64,000 bases of DNA from Brasenia schreberi (lineage: Eukaryota > Streptophyta > Magnoliopsida > Nymphaeales > Cabombaceae): the NCBI GenBank assembly GCA_036023115.1, contig JAYKKT010000089.1:20455001-20519000 (forward strand). The letters run 5' to 3'. Within the stretch, counting starts at the first letter, position 1. Each line of letters opens with the position of its first letter. Positions 23,201-35,200 of this stretch are shown one piece after another. A program made the translations under genes and the position numbers. Under the pieces are notes generated by a model. That model saw only the letters and a list, made by a program, of their open reading frames with translations, was not told the origin of the DNA and did not search any database.

Positions 23201-26200
23201 GAGATGATGAGAATAGGAGACGTGTTCCCATCAATCGAAATAGCTCAATCCAAAACCGACTAGTGAAGCAAGCGTCACGATCACTCACAATCTCTTCCGG
23301 GATGCCAAAATGTTTAACCACATTTCTGAAAAATAGACTGGCGGTTTCCTTTGCACTGCACTCACGCGGTGCGGGTATGAAGATGCTGTACTTAGAGAAC
23401 TGGTCAACAATCACCAAAATCAACTCGAAGTTGTCTACTCTAGGCAACCCTGATATAGTCCATGAAAACAGATTTCCAAGGTCTCCCTAAGATAGGAAGA
23501 GGTTGGAGCAAACCAGTTGGTCGACGTCGCTCTATCTTGTCCTGCTGGCATGTAGGACACATTCGGATATAGTCAGCTACATCGTGTACCATGCGGGGCC
23601 AGTAGTACCCGCGAGCTAACAAAGCTACCGTACGCTCAATGTCAGGATGTCCGGCATACTCCGTATTGTAAACCTCATGCATCAAAGTCTTTCTCAAATC
23701 TAAGCAATGAACCACTGCCAGCAATTCTTTTTCATGTGCGGGATACCGAGTCTCCACATCTTTAAGCTTTCTGCTCTCGAAAGCTATCGGGTGTCCATCC
23801 TGGGTAAGAACACCTCCGAGTGCTCGATCACTCGCGTCTGTATGTACCTCAAAGGATCTGTTGAAATCCGGAAGATGTAGTACTGGTTCCTGACAGATCA
23901 AGGCTTTGAGGGCCTTGAATGACTCTACACACTTGGGTGTCAAATCCCAAGTTCTTCCCTTCTTCAGTAGCTCAGTCAAGGGCGTTGCTATCTTCGAAAA
24001 GTCTCTGATGAACTTTCTATAATAGTTTGCTAACCCTAGGAAACTCCGTAACTTAGAAACATCTTTGGGAGTTTCCCATCCTTCAATGGCACGGACTTTC
24101 TTAGGATCCATGTGAATCTCTCCTCCGCCAATGATATACCTAAGAAATGTAATGGTGTGTTAAGGTAATAGGGGCACGGGCCACTAGGGCCCGTGCAACC
24201 CAAGTATGAAGTAGGGGCCAGGGCCACCACCATTGGGAGCTCCACGGCTACTAGCCGTTGGAGCTGCCCCCAACGGCTAGTGCTGGCCGGCCAGCACTAG
24301 CACTACTCCATGTTGTTTTTCTTCCTCTTGATTCCTACTTCAAACCACTTGTATTATGTCTATAAATACTAATTCAACACTTAAATAAAGTATGCAGTCT
24401 AGCACTGCTTTTTGACTTGTCTTGTTTGCGCTTCCGCTCTTGTTTGTTATTCTTGAATATCGACATTCGGGATTAAATGCCATTTGACTCTTGGCGACTT
24501 GGTGATCTTGATTCATGCGGCATCAACCTTCGTTCATTGACAAATATTTACATGGTATTAGAGCCTCGGATTGAAGAAATCGGGTGCATTAGGGTTAGTT
24601 CATAATTTGTGATTTTTGCAAAATGGAAGGTAAAAACAAGTCGTTTAGATGTATCCTAGACCCGAAATGTTACCAAAGTTGGGCTAGGACAATAAAAAAG
24701 TATTTTTTGTCAAAGGATTTTTGAGATTACATCGATGGAACCATAAAGGAACCAATTTTGAACATTGATGATTTAGACGATGATGAAATCGTCAAAGCCC
24801 ATGAAAAATACAAGTTAGATTTAAAATTATGGGGAAAAATGAACGCAAAAATCACATGAATTATTTGCCAAAATATGGATGAAAAGCTTAAAAATATGAT
24901 TAGTGCATTTGAAAACGCTTTTGAAACTTGAGAATACTTGAAAAAACTTCATTCTCAAGATGACTTTGTTTTTCAAATTGATTTAATGGAAAGAATGGTA
25001 ATGCTCAAACAAGGGAACCTAAGCATTAGAGACTACCATAATGAATTTTCGGAATTATTGACTCAATTGAGAATTTTTGACAAATTTAGAAATCTTCACA
25101 AATTAGATGAATTTCAAGAATTTCTAGACAACCAATACTTTTTTTTGTTTATGCGTGGGTTGAAAGATGAATTTGAAAATATTAGATCAAACCTTATACA
25201 TAGAAAACCTAGACCTAGAGGGGATTCCTTTTTGGTCGATCTTGTTATGGAGAAAACTAAATTGAAGAACATGAATGTGGCTAAGGAAGTCGTGCTTGCC
25301 GCATCAAAACCGGGAGCAAATTTGAAGACCTACAAGCATACGCATGCAAAGAACAATGAAGGCATGTCAAAGAAGCCCATGGGACCGTGGCCCAACAAAG
25401 ACACTATTTGCCACTATTGCAAGGAAAATAAACACATCAAAACCACGTGTCCTTTACTTCGAAAAAGAAATGAAAATGCGAGAGCCGTAGAAGAAGGGGG
25501 TATCTTCCCCAATAACATCAAAGCATATATAGAAGAAATATTCAAGGAAAAAGCAAGCATCTCTGGAAATGCTCTATCCACTTCTCAAGGTATGTCTTGG
25601 TTTTTAAATTCCGGTGCATCCTTTCATATGACACATAATGAAGATTCTTTGATTAATTCTTATGAAACCATTGGAAAGCATGTGTTTACGGCCGATGGAA
25701 CTAAACTCCAAATCAAAAAATTAGGAAACCTTGAAAAACAAAACTTTAAAATTCAAAATGTAAGTTTTATACCTAAACTTAATTTAAATCTACTTTCTGT
25801 TGCTCAAATATGTGATAATAATTGTATAGTCACTTTCTCATCCAAACATTGTGTGGTGCAGGATCACCTATCGAAGAAAGTGATTGGTCAAGGCCATAAA
25901 GAAAGTGAACTATACAAAATGGACTATCTTGTTATGCCAAATTCTGGTTTTTGTAACATAATCCAAGATGCTACACTTTGGCATAAAAGACTTGGACACC
26001 TGAACTCTCAAAAATTATGTAATATTCTTTTGATGAAAAGCATTAGAGAGAAAATTTTTGAATGTAAAGATTGTACTCTTAGAAAAATGCATCATCTTCC
26101 TTTTGGAGAAAGAAACTATGTACCAAAGAAAGCTTTTGATCTAATACATTCAGATGTTTGGGGCCCCGCGCCCGTTGTTTCTAAAGGAGGATTGCAATAC

Positions 26201-29200
26201 AATGTGATTTTTGTGGATGACTTTACTTGTTTTATATGAATATATCTCTTAAAACACAAATCCAAAGTATTTGAAAAATTTGTAGTATTTTGTAATATGA
26301 TCAAAAACCAATTTGAAGCAACCATTAAAATCTTTAGATCCGATTCGGGAGGAGAATAGATGTCTAATAAATTTCACAAATTTATTGAAACTAATGGTAT
26401 TGTTCATCAAAAATCATACACTAAAACACCTCAACAAAATGGTCTAGTGGAAAGAAAACATATACATATTATTGAAACTTGTAGAACTATTCTGATTGCT
26501 AGTAAGGTTCCCAAATTTTTATGGGCCGAAACTACTCTTACCACAGTATACCTTATAAATGAACGACTTAGAGTTTTTGGATGTAGATGTTTTGTGTATA
26601 CAGACAAAAATGACAAATTGTCACCTAGAGCTATTGAATGTGTCTTCCTTGGTTATGGCATTGACAAGAAGGGGTATAGGTGTTTTGATCCCATAGAAGA
26701 CAAATTCTATGTGTCCAAGGATGTAAAAAAATTTTAGAATGACATTTATTATGAGTCTAAATCCTTGGAAAATTCTAAACCTTTCGTTCCTGAAGATGTT
26801 TTTGAGCTAGAAGAAGATAATGATTGTGACTCAGTAAATCATCAAGACATTCAAGAAAATCATGTTGAAGACAATGACACTTCACACACAACTGTTGATA
26901 CTCGTTCAACTGTCGAACCCTTCCCCTCACATTATACAAGACGACCTAGAGAAACCAATGATGTCCACGTCGAACCTGATAGTACAAGATTAGAACCCAG
27001 GGTTTCAAGACCTCCTCAGCGATTTGTGTCCTATGAATCTTTTGAACCACAACGAAGAAACTTGATTGTCACCCTTCGTCAAGTTAAGAAACCTAGGTTC
27101 TATCATCAAGCTAAAGGTATTCCAGAATGGAAAGATGCTATGAAAGATGAACTCAACGCCCTACTCAAGGCTCAAACATGGATAGTTGCACCCATACCAA
27201 AAGATAAGAAAGTCATTGGATGTCGATGGGTATATAAAATCAAAACTCATAGCAATGGTCACATTGAAAGATATAAGGCTAGACTAGTTGCTAAAGATTA
27301 TGCCCAAGAATATGGAATTGACTATGATGAAACTTTTGCCCCAGTAGCTAGAATGACCACAATTAGAATTCTCATAACCATTGGTGCAATTAAGCAATGG
27401 AATATATACCAACTTGATGTTAAGAATGCTTTCTTGAACGGTTACTTGAATGAAGAAGTCTACATGAGTCCTCCTCCTTGTGTCAATCTTCCTCCTGGTC
27501 ATGCTCTTAAATTACGAAAGGCTTTGTATGGTCTGAAACAAGCTCCAAAAGCTTGGTTTGACCGATTTGAAAAATTCATGCATTTGCGTAATTTTGTGAC
27601 TTGCTATACTGATACTGCATTGTTTGTACAAAAAACAAAATATGGTATTGTTATCTTGCTTTTGTATGTGGATGACATGATCATCACAGGAAGTGATGAA
27701 GCCGGAAGTGCTGAAGTTAAACTTAATCTTCATCACGAATTTTATATGAAAGACTTGGGCTTGCTGAATTATTTTTTAGGTATTGGGATAACCAAAAATG
27801 ACTGTGGATACTTTATGTCTCAAACCAAGTTTGCTAAAGACATTATTGAAAGGTCTGGTATTACAGATACTAAAGTTGTTGACACATCGGAGATCCTAAG
27901 CACCAAACTACAATCCACTAATGGTGAGAAATTGGAGGATCCCACCCCTTATCGACAGGTCATAGGTGCACTCACTTATCTAACCATTACTAGACCAGAT
28001 ATTTCTCATGCAGTACACATAGCAAGCCAATTTCAACAAGCACCCACTTCTGTTCATATGAGTGTTGTTTTGCGCATCATTCGATATATTAGAAACACTG
28101 CCCACAAGGAGGTCCTCTTAACTTCCTCTTCATCTTTTGATTTGTCTATATATACGAATGTTGATTGGGGTGGAGATGTCAACAATAGACACTCTACGAC
28201 TGGTTTTTGTGTGTTTTTAAGTGAATCTCTTGTTTCCTGGAAGTGCAAAAAACAACAGGTGTCCCTCTCATCTACAGAAGTTGAATATCGAGCCATGGCT
28301 ACAGCTGCAATGGAGATTTCTTGGATCACATTCATTCTAGCCGACATGGGAGTCACTGTACAACACCTTGCCATCATGTATTGTGACAACAAAAGCGCCA
28401 TGTACATTGCCTCCAACAACACTTTTCATGATAGAACAAAGCATATCGAGATGGACTGTCACTTTGTTCGTGAAAAGTGTATAAATAAGAAGATCTCACT
28501 CTGTTATGTCACATCTGAGATGCAATTCGTAGACTTCTTCACCAAATCCCTTTCAGCTTCTCGATTTCAGTTTCTACTAGACAAATTTTCCGTGTATACC
28601 CCGTAAGTTTGAGGGGGGGTGTTAATGTAATAGGGGCATGGGCCACTAAGGCCCGTGTAGCCCAAGTATGAAGCAGGGGCCAGGGCCATGGTGGCCCTGG
28701 CCACCACCGTTGGGAGCTCCAACAATTCCCCAGCACGGCAAGGCCTACCATACCATACCAATAATAAGAAAGTGGGGACCACGATTGGACTCCTTTCTTC
28801 AATGGACACACTGACCACTGGAGGATTCGTTGAGTGATCCTATGCGTAGGCAAAGCTCCAGGTTGGATCTCATGTCATCCCGGGGAATCGTGGGAAGCCG
28901 AGGCATGTACTGAAGAGGGATCTGGAAATGTTTACCTTGTTCATTCCCCAACGACAAACAAACGAGCATTTTCGGGGAGTAGCCCATGCGCAAAGCAACT
29001 TCGTTATCTTACCAATAGCAACTATCTATGTCACACGAGTGCAGGTGCGGACACAGGTGTGGGTGCGGGTGCAAACACGAGTGTGGGTGCAGGTGCGGGA
29101 TACGGCAAATTTTAAAAATTTTGGGTACAGCGACATGACTAGGGATATATATTATATATAATATATAATATATAATATTCAAGCTAGAACAAGTGAGACA

Positions 29201-32200
29201 ACAATTAACATAAGTATATGACAATAGCAAGTACAAACTTTATATTAAAGCAAAACACAAACAGTAAACAACTACTAATTACATCATAATACACAAATCA
29301 ATCTTCACGGATCCGAACCCATTTATCCAAAAAGACCCGAACTTCAAAGTCGGTGCCAGATTTGAAAGCGTGGAATATCCAAGCAAAAGGAAGTGAAGAA
29401 GGTCCGCGATGAGATATTTTCCTCTGTTTATCGACGGAGTTTAATAGGAGATACGAAAGACAAGCTGAAGGAGCATTTTAGAAACTATAGTGAGGTAACT
29501 CAAGTAGTCGACTAAGAGGCTTCGGTTTCGTCGTCTTCACGGATCACTCTCTCCTTGATCGGGTTCTCCAGGATAAACACACCATAGACGGCACAACCGT
29601 GAGTTACCTTTAAAAAAATTGTGTTTTTTCTTATCCATGCCAGACCGACACGATGTCGGTGTCAACACTCCAACTCCTAAAGGTATCTATGTGACTTAGG
29701 CAACTATCACCGCAACCCGCTACATCAAGGTAGCGGGGGTTGGATGTCAAAGCTTATTGTAAGCTGAAACTTCATATCATTGCTACTTGCCTGACGGTAA
29801 ACTGAGCACCTTGATAGTAGCAGTCAGTAGCTTTTTTTTAGTAGGAGCACTATCTTAGTAGTGGACATTATACTGGTTGCCCGCTAACACTAGCAGGTGG
29901 AGACCTTTGTTGCTTCGCTTTGCGAGTGCTTTAAAGTCAGTCACTTCCTATCACATACATTAAGGGATCTGACTACCCGAGCTAATGATAAAAAAGAAGG
30001 TTGCTAAGGCAGGACTGGGAAAGACGAGTTGTACACACATACAGGGAAGGGAACAGAGTAGCGATGGCTGGCATTGCATCGAATTTTGACCTGGGACTCC
30101 ACTTGAAGAACCTCCAGATGAGGTTGCAGCAGTATTATCAGAGGACAAGGCAGGCGATATACAGGAGAGTGCCCGTGTAATCGGTTGTATAACCCCCTTC
30201 CTGATCAAAAAAGAAGGAGAAGGAGGAAGGTCGGCTAGTCTCTTCCTTGAGAATGAGGGCCGATCTTCAAGCAATGGTGGTTGATCCTTGGATGGATCAC
30301 CACGGCTTGGTGATGGTGGTTCTTGGCCACCAAGTCACGTGAGCTCTTATAGTCGGACGGGTGAGAGAGAGAAGAAAGAAGCCTTTGGGTGGTTGGTCCT
30401 TAATGAGGAAAGATAGAAGAAGGGAAGATGGGTTGGCCCACCTTTTGTCTTAGTGGGGATAGTAGAGAGAGAGTAGAGAGAGATAGAGAGAGATCTCAGA
30501 CTTGGGTCTTAGAGAGCCACTAAGACTTCTGACCACGCACTATAGCGGTGCGCCGCTCTGCGGTTGGAGATCGATTTTGCATGAATCAACATTCAGTACA
30601 AATGAAGCGTCAGTCATCTTTATAGACTGAAGAAACCGCCAACCCGAGCCCTAGGATCTTAGAAGAAATGGAGAGCAAGGCGCCCCCCCGGGTAGCGTAG
30701 GCGCGTGCGCTTACACTTACAGGAAGCTCCTATAGTGTCCGAAGCATCCTATAGCCCGTGCAGCCAACAAGTGGACTATAGTAGTGCCTCACTATAGGAG
30801 TGAGTCGTGCGCTTACACTGTAAGGAAGCAAAACCTTACAAGGAGTCGCTCCTACCTTCCTACTGTAAGGAACGAAGCAATTCCCTTAGTGATAGAGTGA
30901 GGCCTCTGTGCCTTACTGTAAGCTATAGTGGATTGCAACCTGCCTGTAAGTGTAAGCACCCCATAGTGAGGCTTTGGGGTGCCTACGAAACTTCGATAAT
31001 TGGGTGTTATGTCCCTTGCGAAGTCCTGAACAAGCTCTGAAAGGTCCCTCGGAAGCGCTAGGATCGAACCCAAACTTAGAAATTTGACCGCTTCTTTTGA
31101 ACCGAAGGGGTGCAACTCGAGCAATTCGGTTGGCTGATCTGATTCTCTTGCTTTGGGTCAGCAAGAGAGGTGTTAGACAAGACCTAATTCTCACTCTTGA
31201 TAAAAGAGGAGTAGGAAAGGCTCGAGAGGCCTTGAAGGAGCAATGGCCTTGGCTGATCCCCTAGATCTTGATCAATGGGGTAGTTGAGGGCAAATGAGTG
31301 GGTCAGTCACCAAGGGAAGGAGTCACGACCACTTTGGGTGTGGGATGGTGTTTGGGTTGATGTAATTTGGTGTGAGAGAGGATAGGGTTGCACGTGGTTG
31401 CGTGGAGATGGACAGGATTAATAGAGAGTGAACCGGGTTAGAGAGAGCCTGACGTAAGGTTGGGGAGAGGAGGGGAAGAGAGGGCTAGGGCCTGCCCAAG
31501 TAGAGAGAGAGGAATAGTAAGCCTAAGCTAGCCTTAGAGAGAGGGACTTCCACGGGTTCACCACGCACTATAGCAGTGCGCCACTCTGCGGTTGGAGAAA
31601 AAGGAGTTTCTTGCCATTCATTATTACAATGCATGAGTCATCTTCCTCATGACAACTATAGATAGACAATTTCTCTTCTTTTTTGGTGATCAAGGCGCCT
31701 ACCACCGCAGAGTGGGCCCCCTACCAAGGGTAGCGTAGGCACGGCGAGGTAGGGGTTGGCTAATCATTTCTCATTACAAGAAATATGGACCCTGAGATTC
31801 TAACTTACATGATTTGGAGGGCTCTTATTCTCCTCTTCATGCTCCCTTCTTCAAGCTCTTGGACGGCTAGGATCTTCTCTTGATGCTCTTGATGTGTGGC
31901 TCAGCTATAGTTGATGAAACCTCATTAATCAATGACCTTCCTTGAAATGGTGGCTTGTGTGCTTCCATCAAGTACAAGTGTGCTTCCTCCATAGAGTGGG
32001 CGTCCCCACCTCCTTCTAGCTTGCTCTATCAGCCCTCCCTAAATACTTGGCTAAGAGTGTGCCAAGTGTCAAGTTCCCATTGCTCCATGGTTGGGTTTCC
32101 TCCTAGGAAGTGTGGACTAGATTCACTTGAGTAGTTGACTTCTCTAACAACTCAATGACGGCCAGCAGTAGCAGTAATTAGGTTGTAATATCACCTTTTG

Positions 32201-35200
32201 TGCGTGCGGTGGTGTTTTGTGTTAGTGGGTCATTCAGAAGAATTTCAATCCACATCATGCCAAGTCTTGCCCTAGGATGGACGTTCCTCCTTGAGCCAAG
32301 TGTAGGTGTAGATTGAACTTGATGCTTCGATTCACTTGGAATGAACTTCTATCTTTTACACCTTCATATTCCATGCAGTAACGGCTCTCAAAGTGACCCT
32401 AAATGGCATCTCCTCCGTCAATCTCTAGACTTTGAGATGACGCAAGAGATAGCCTTGATCCCGCATTGTGAAGCTCTCTCGGTGTAGAAGAAGGATCTAC
32501 AACCGGATTTCCAAGATCTTTCTTCGTTGAAGGTTTGACCCTCACTTGGAGGACGACCCCTACTTAGCCCAAGTGTCATTATGAATACTGAATGTAGGAG
32601 TTAATCTCTAAAGATAGATCTCCTCATAGCAAAGTGAAGTGACTTGGGGCTAATTCAATTTGTATCAATCTTGGGTCAACCCGGAGTAGGACGACCGACC
32701 CCTTCGTTGGATCGTTCAAATCGTCCTCTTCAAGATCTAGGCTCATCCATTATGAACCATAACATAATAATGTGGGTCTTGGATATGTGTTTAGGTACCT
32801 CCCATAGATGGAGGGATCAGACATAGCCCAAGTTCATTCGCATGAGGTTCACCCTAGGATTCAGTGGGTCATGAACAAGGCGGGTGAGATGCGAATCTTC
32901 TGTCCCATGGGGTTGGCATAATGGGCCAAAATACTAGCCTTTTTAATGTTAGGCAGATTCCAACCCACCCCATTGCCATACCTAGTATTAGTACCTTATA
33001 AGATACTGTATTGTATTCACAATGTTACACATGATATACATGAGAAACATCTATAAATGCAAGAAGCACATACCTCAAGCTTGAAACATCTTGACTGCTC
33101 AGCAGCAAGCTGACTACGAACAGATTGAAGCTCCTGCATGTATCAGTATGAGAGCCGGTCAGGGCCATCTCTAACTCTACAGTACCAGAGAGGCAATAAG
33201 TATAATATCTTGCCTTGGTAAGCTCTGTATTTCGTGCCTCAGCTTCCCCAATATCTTGCTTCAGTTGGAGGGTCAACAACTGTTCCTCTGCTGTAGCTGC
33301 CTCTAGACTTTCCTTCTCAGCCTTCAGAGTTGCAAGAAGTTCCTGTCCGGTTTCCTTGCTACTAGCATTCTGCAAGAGTCAATACTTCAGCTGATGAGGA
33401 ACTTACTCCAAAGCAACCCCATGTCGATTTGCTAAAAGGAATATTAGATAGCATCTTAATACAAGATGGTCTAGATCAGAGTTGTCCACAACGATGTCTC
33501 GAGTTTTTCCATCTTGAGTAGTTACTAACTCAGACTCGTCGTCTCTGGTAGCATCTGTTGCGGGAAGAGGAGCAACAGTATCCATTGCTGGAGCATCCAG
33601 CTTCGATGGTAAGGTGGACTTATGACTCGGTTTAAGGACATGAACCTAAGAAAACAAACGAGAGAAGCATATTAGGCTGACTTTAAAAGCAGCTTCCAAT
33701 TACAGGAATATTACAAGCGCACTCTACCTCATTGCTGTAACGCCCATTATATCCACCAAATGAAATAAGAATATCTTCTCCATCAAAAGAGCTAAGAGCT
33801 AAACTCAATCCCTGCACCATAACAAAGTTTGCTTGCTGGTTGCATCAAAAACATTTTTTTATTCAAGGGATTGAGCATAAAAATTTTGTCAGAAATAACA
33901 AAGGTATATGTTAAATATGTTTACTTTCAGATTTAGTCAAGCAGTTATTCTTATAAGATATGATACCATCTAACAGTTAAATGTATATGCAACAGTCTGG
34001 TCATTTGTTCTTTTACTCCGAAACTGATGCTAGAGGAAATAATAGGTATTATCTGTAACGGAAACTTTACCTCACTTGCAAGGGGGACACGACCTTCGAC
34101 TGTGGTCACAACAGACCATGTTAGTGTAGACATGTTTAACACAACAGTTTCGGAAACCCCTGCAAAGTTAACCACAGAAAATCATCATCTGAGAGAGAGA
34201 GAGAGAGAGCTCAAGGCATCCACAGCTTCATGGTATACAATATTTTTAGTTACCGACTATGTGAAAGAATAGATGTTACCCATGTGCAAGTATGGAGAGT
34301 ACCCATCAGATTCTAGTATCCATAACCATCTATGTCTCATATTTCCTAGAAGGAGCGACGCACAAACAGGAGGATATGGATCTCGAGTTTGGAACAGGAA
34401 TCTTCTTAGTAATTGTCTCAAGTTTGGAGCATAGATATGGCTAAAAGTGCAACATGTGGATTAGTATTCAAAGAATAAACTAGTAACCAAAGCTGCCAAG
34501 TTAAACCACCAAAAAGGCTGCCTGCATTATACAGATGGCCTATCATTCTTTCGTAAATTGCCAACTGGTGGGGAATATTGATACATATTGCTGAGTTGCA
34601 GAAAGACTAGTATGTATATGACCCCTAAAGCTTTTGCTGTTGGAAGAGGGTCAAAACCATAGCTAGCTTTACTACTAAGAGGATACCGCATGAATGGGTT
34701 GTAGTACAAGCTTAGTATTACAAAACAATTAAAAAACAAAACTAAAGCATGTGACACCAATGTGACATCACAGAGCAACATATCTCAAGATTCCCATGAT
34801 GAGGATGTTAAAACATGTAATAGGACCAGGGCCAATAGGGACCCTGTTAGTATGCTGGGACCAGGCCACAAGAGCCAGGACTGCCAGGGCCATCACAGGC
34901 CCTGGCTCCAGAAGACTGTCTCCCAACTAGACGTTGGGGACAGACAGCCAGCCCAACAGCTGGCTGTTCACTGCTCTGTACTCCTGTTTTGCTGCTCTCT
35001 GTCTCTCAAATGACTCTATAAAAGCACATTAGTGATGTGTAATAAGTAAGGCTTTCAATGGCCATCGGCCACCGTGATGGAATAAAACTGTGTTTTTTCA
35101 GTTGTGTTGTGTTTCCCATTTGTGGACTGAGTTGTGAAGACATGTTAGAAACACTTCGTGGGGACCACCAAGGTCATTGTGAAGTTGTTCAAGTGTGGAT

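Larger units (their letters stand above)
24160..24552 (+). mobile_element. Copia element 1, 5' LTR (393 bp)
   Basis: Starts TGTTAAGG and ends TTTACA, directly followed by a tRNA-Met-type primer site. Its first 100 bp recur at 28620-28721. It contains a TATAAATA box at 24361 and a 26-bp perfect palindrome at 24276-24301. Confidence 0.85.

Noticed and set aside
29960..30274. 104-codon Ser/Pro-rich minus-strand frame in the ACBP intron
   Set aside because: No domain, no splice context and no similarity that I recognise.
33170..33213. Reading through the exon 12 donor to extend the ACBP coiled coil
   Set aside because: The peptide after AAG loses family similarity at once and breaks the phase to exon 13; the GC donor fits better.
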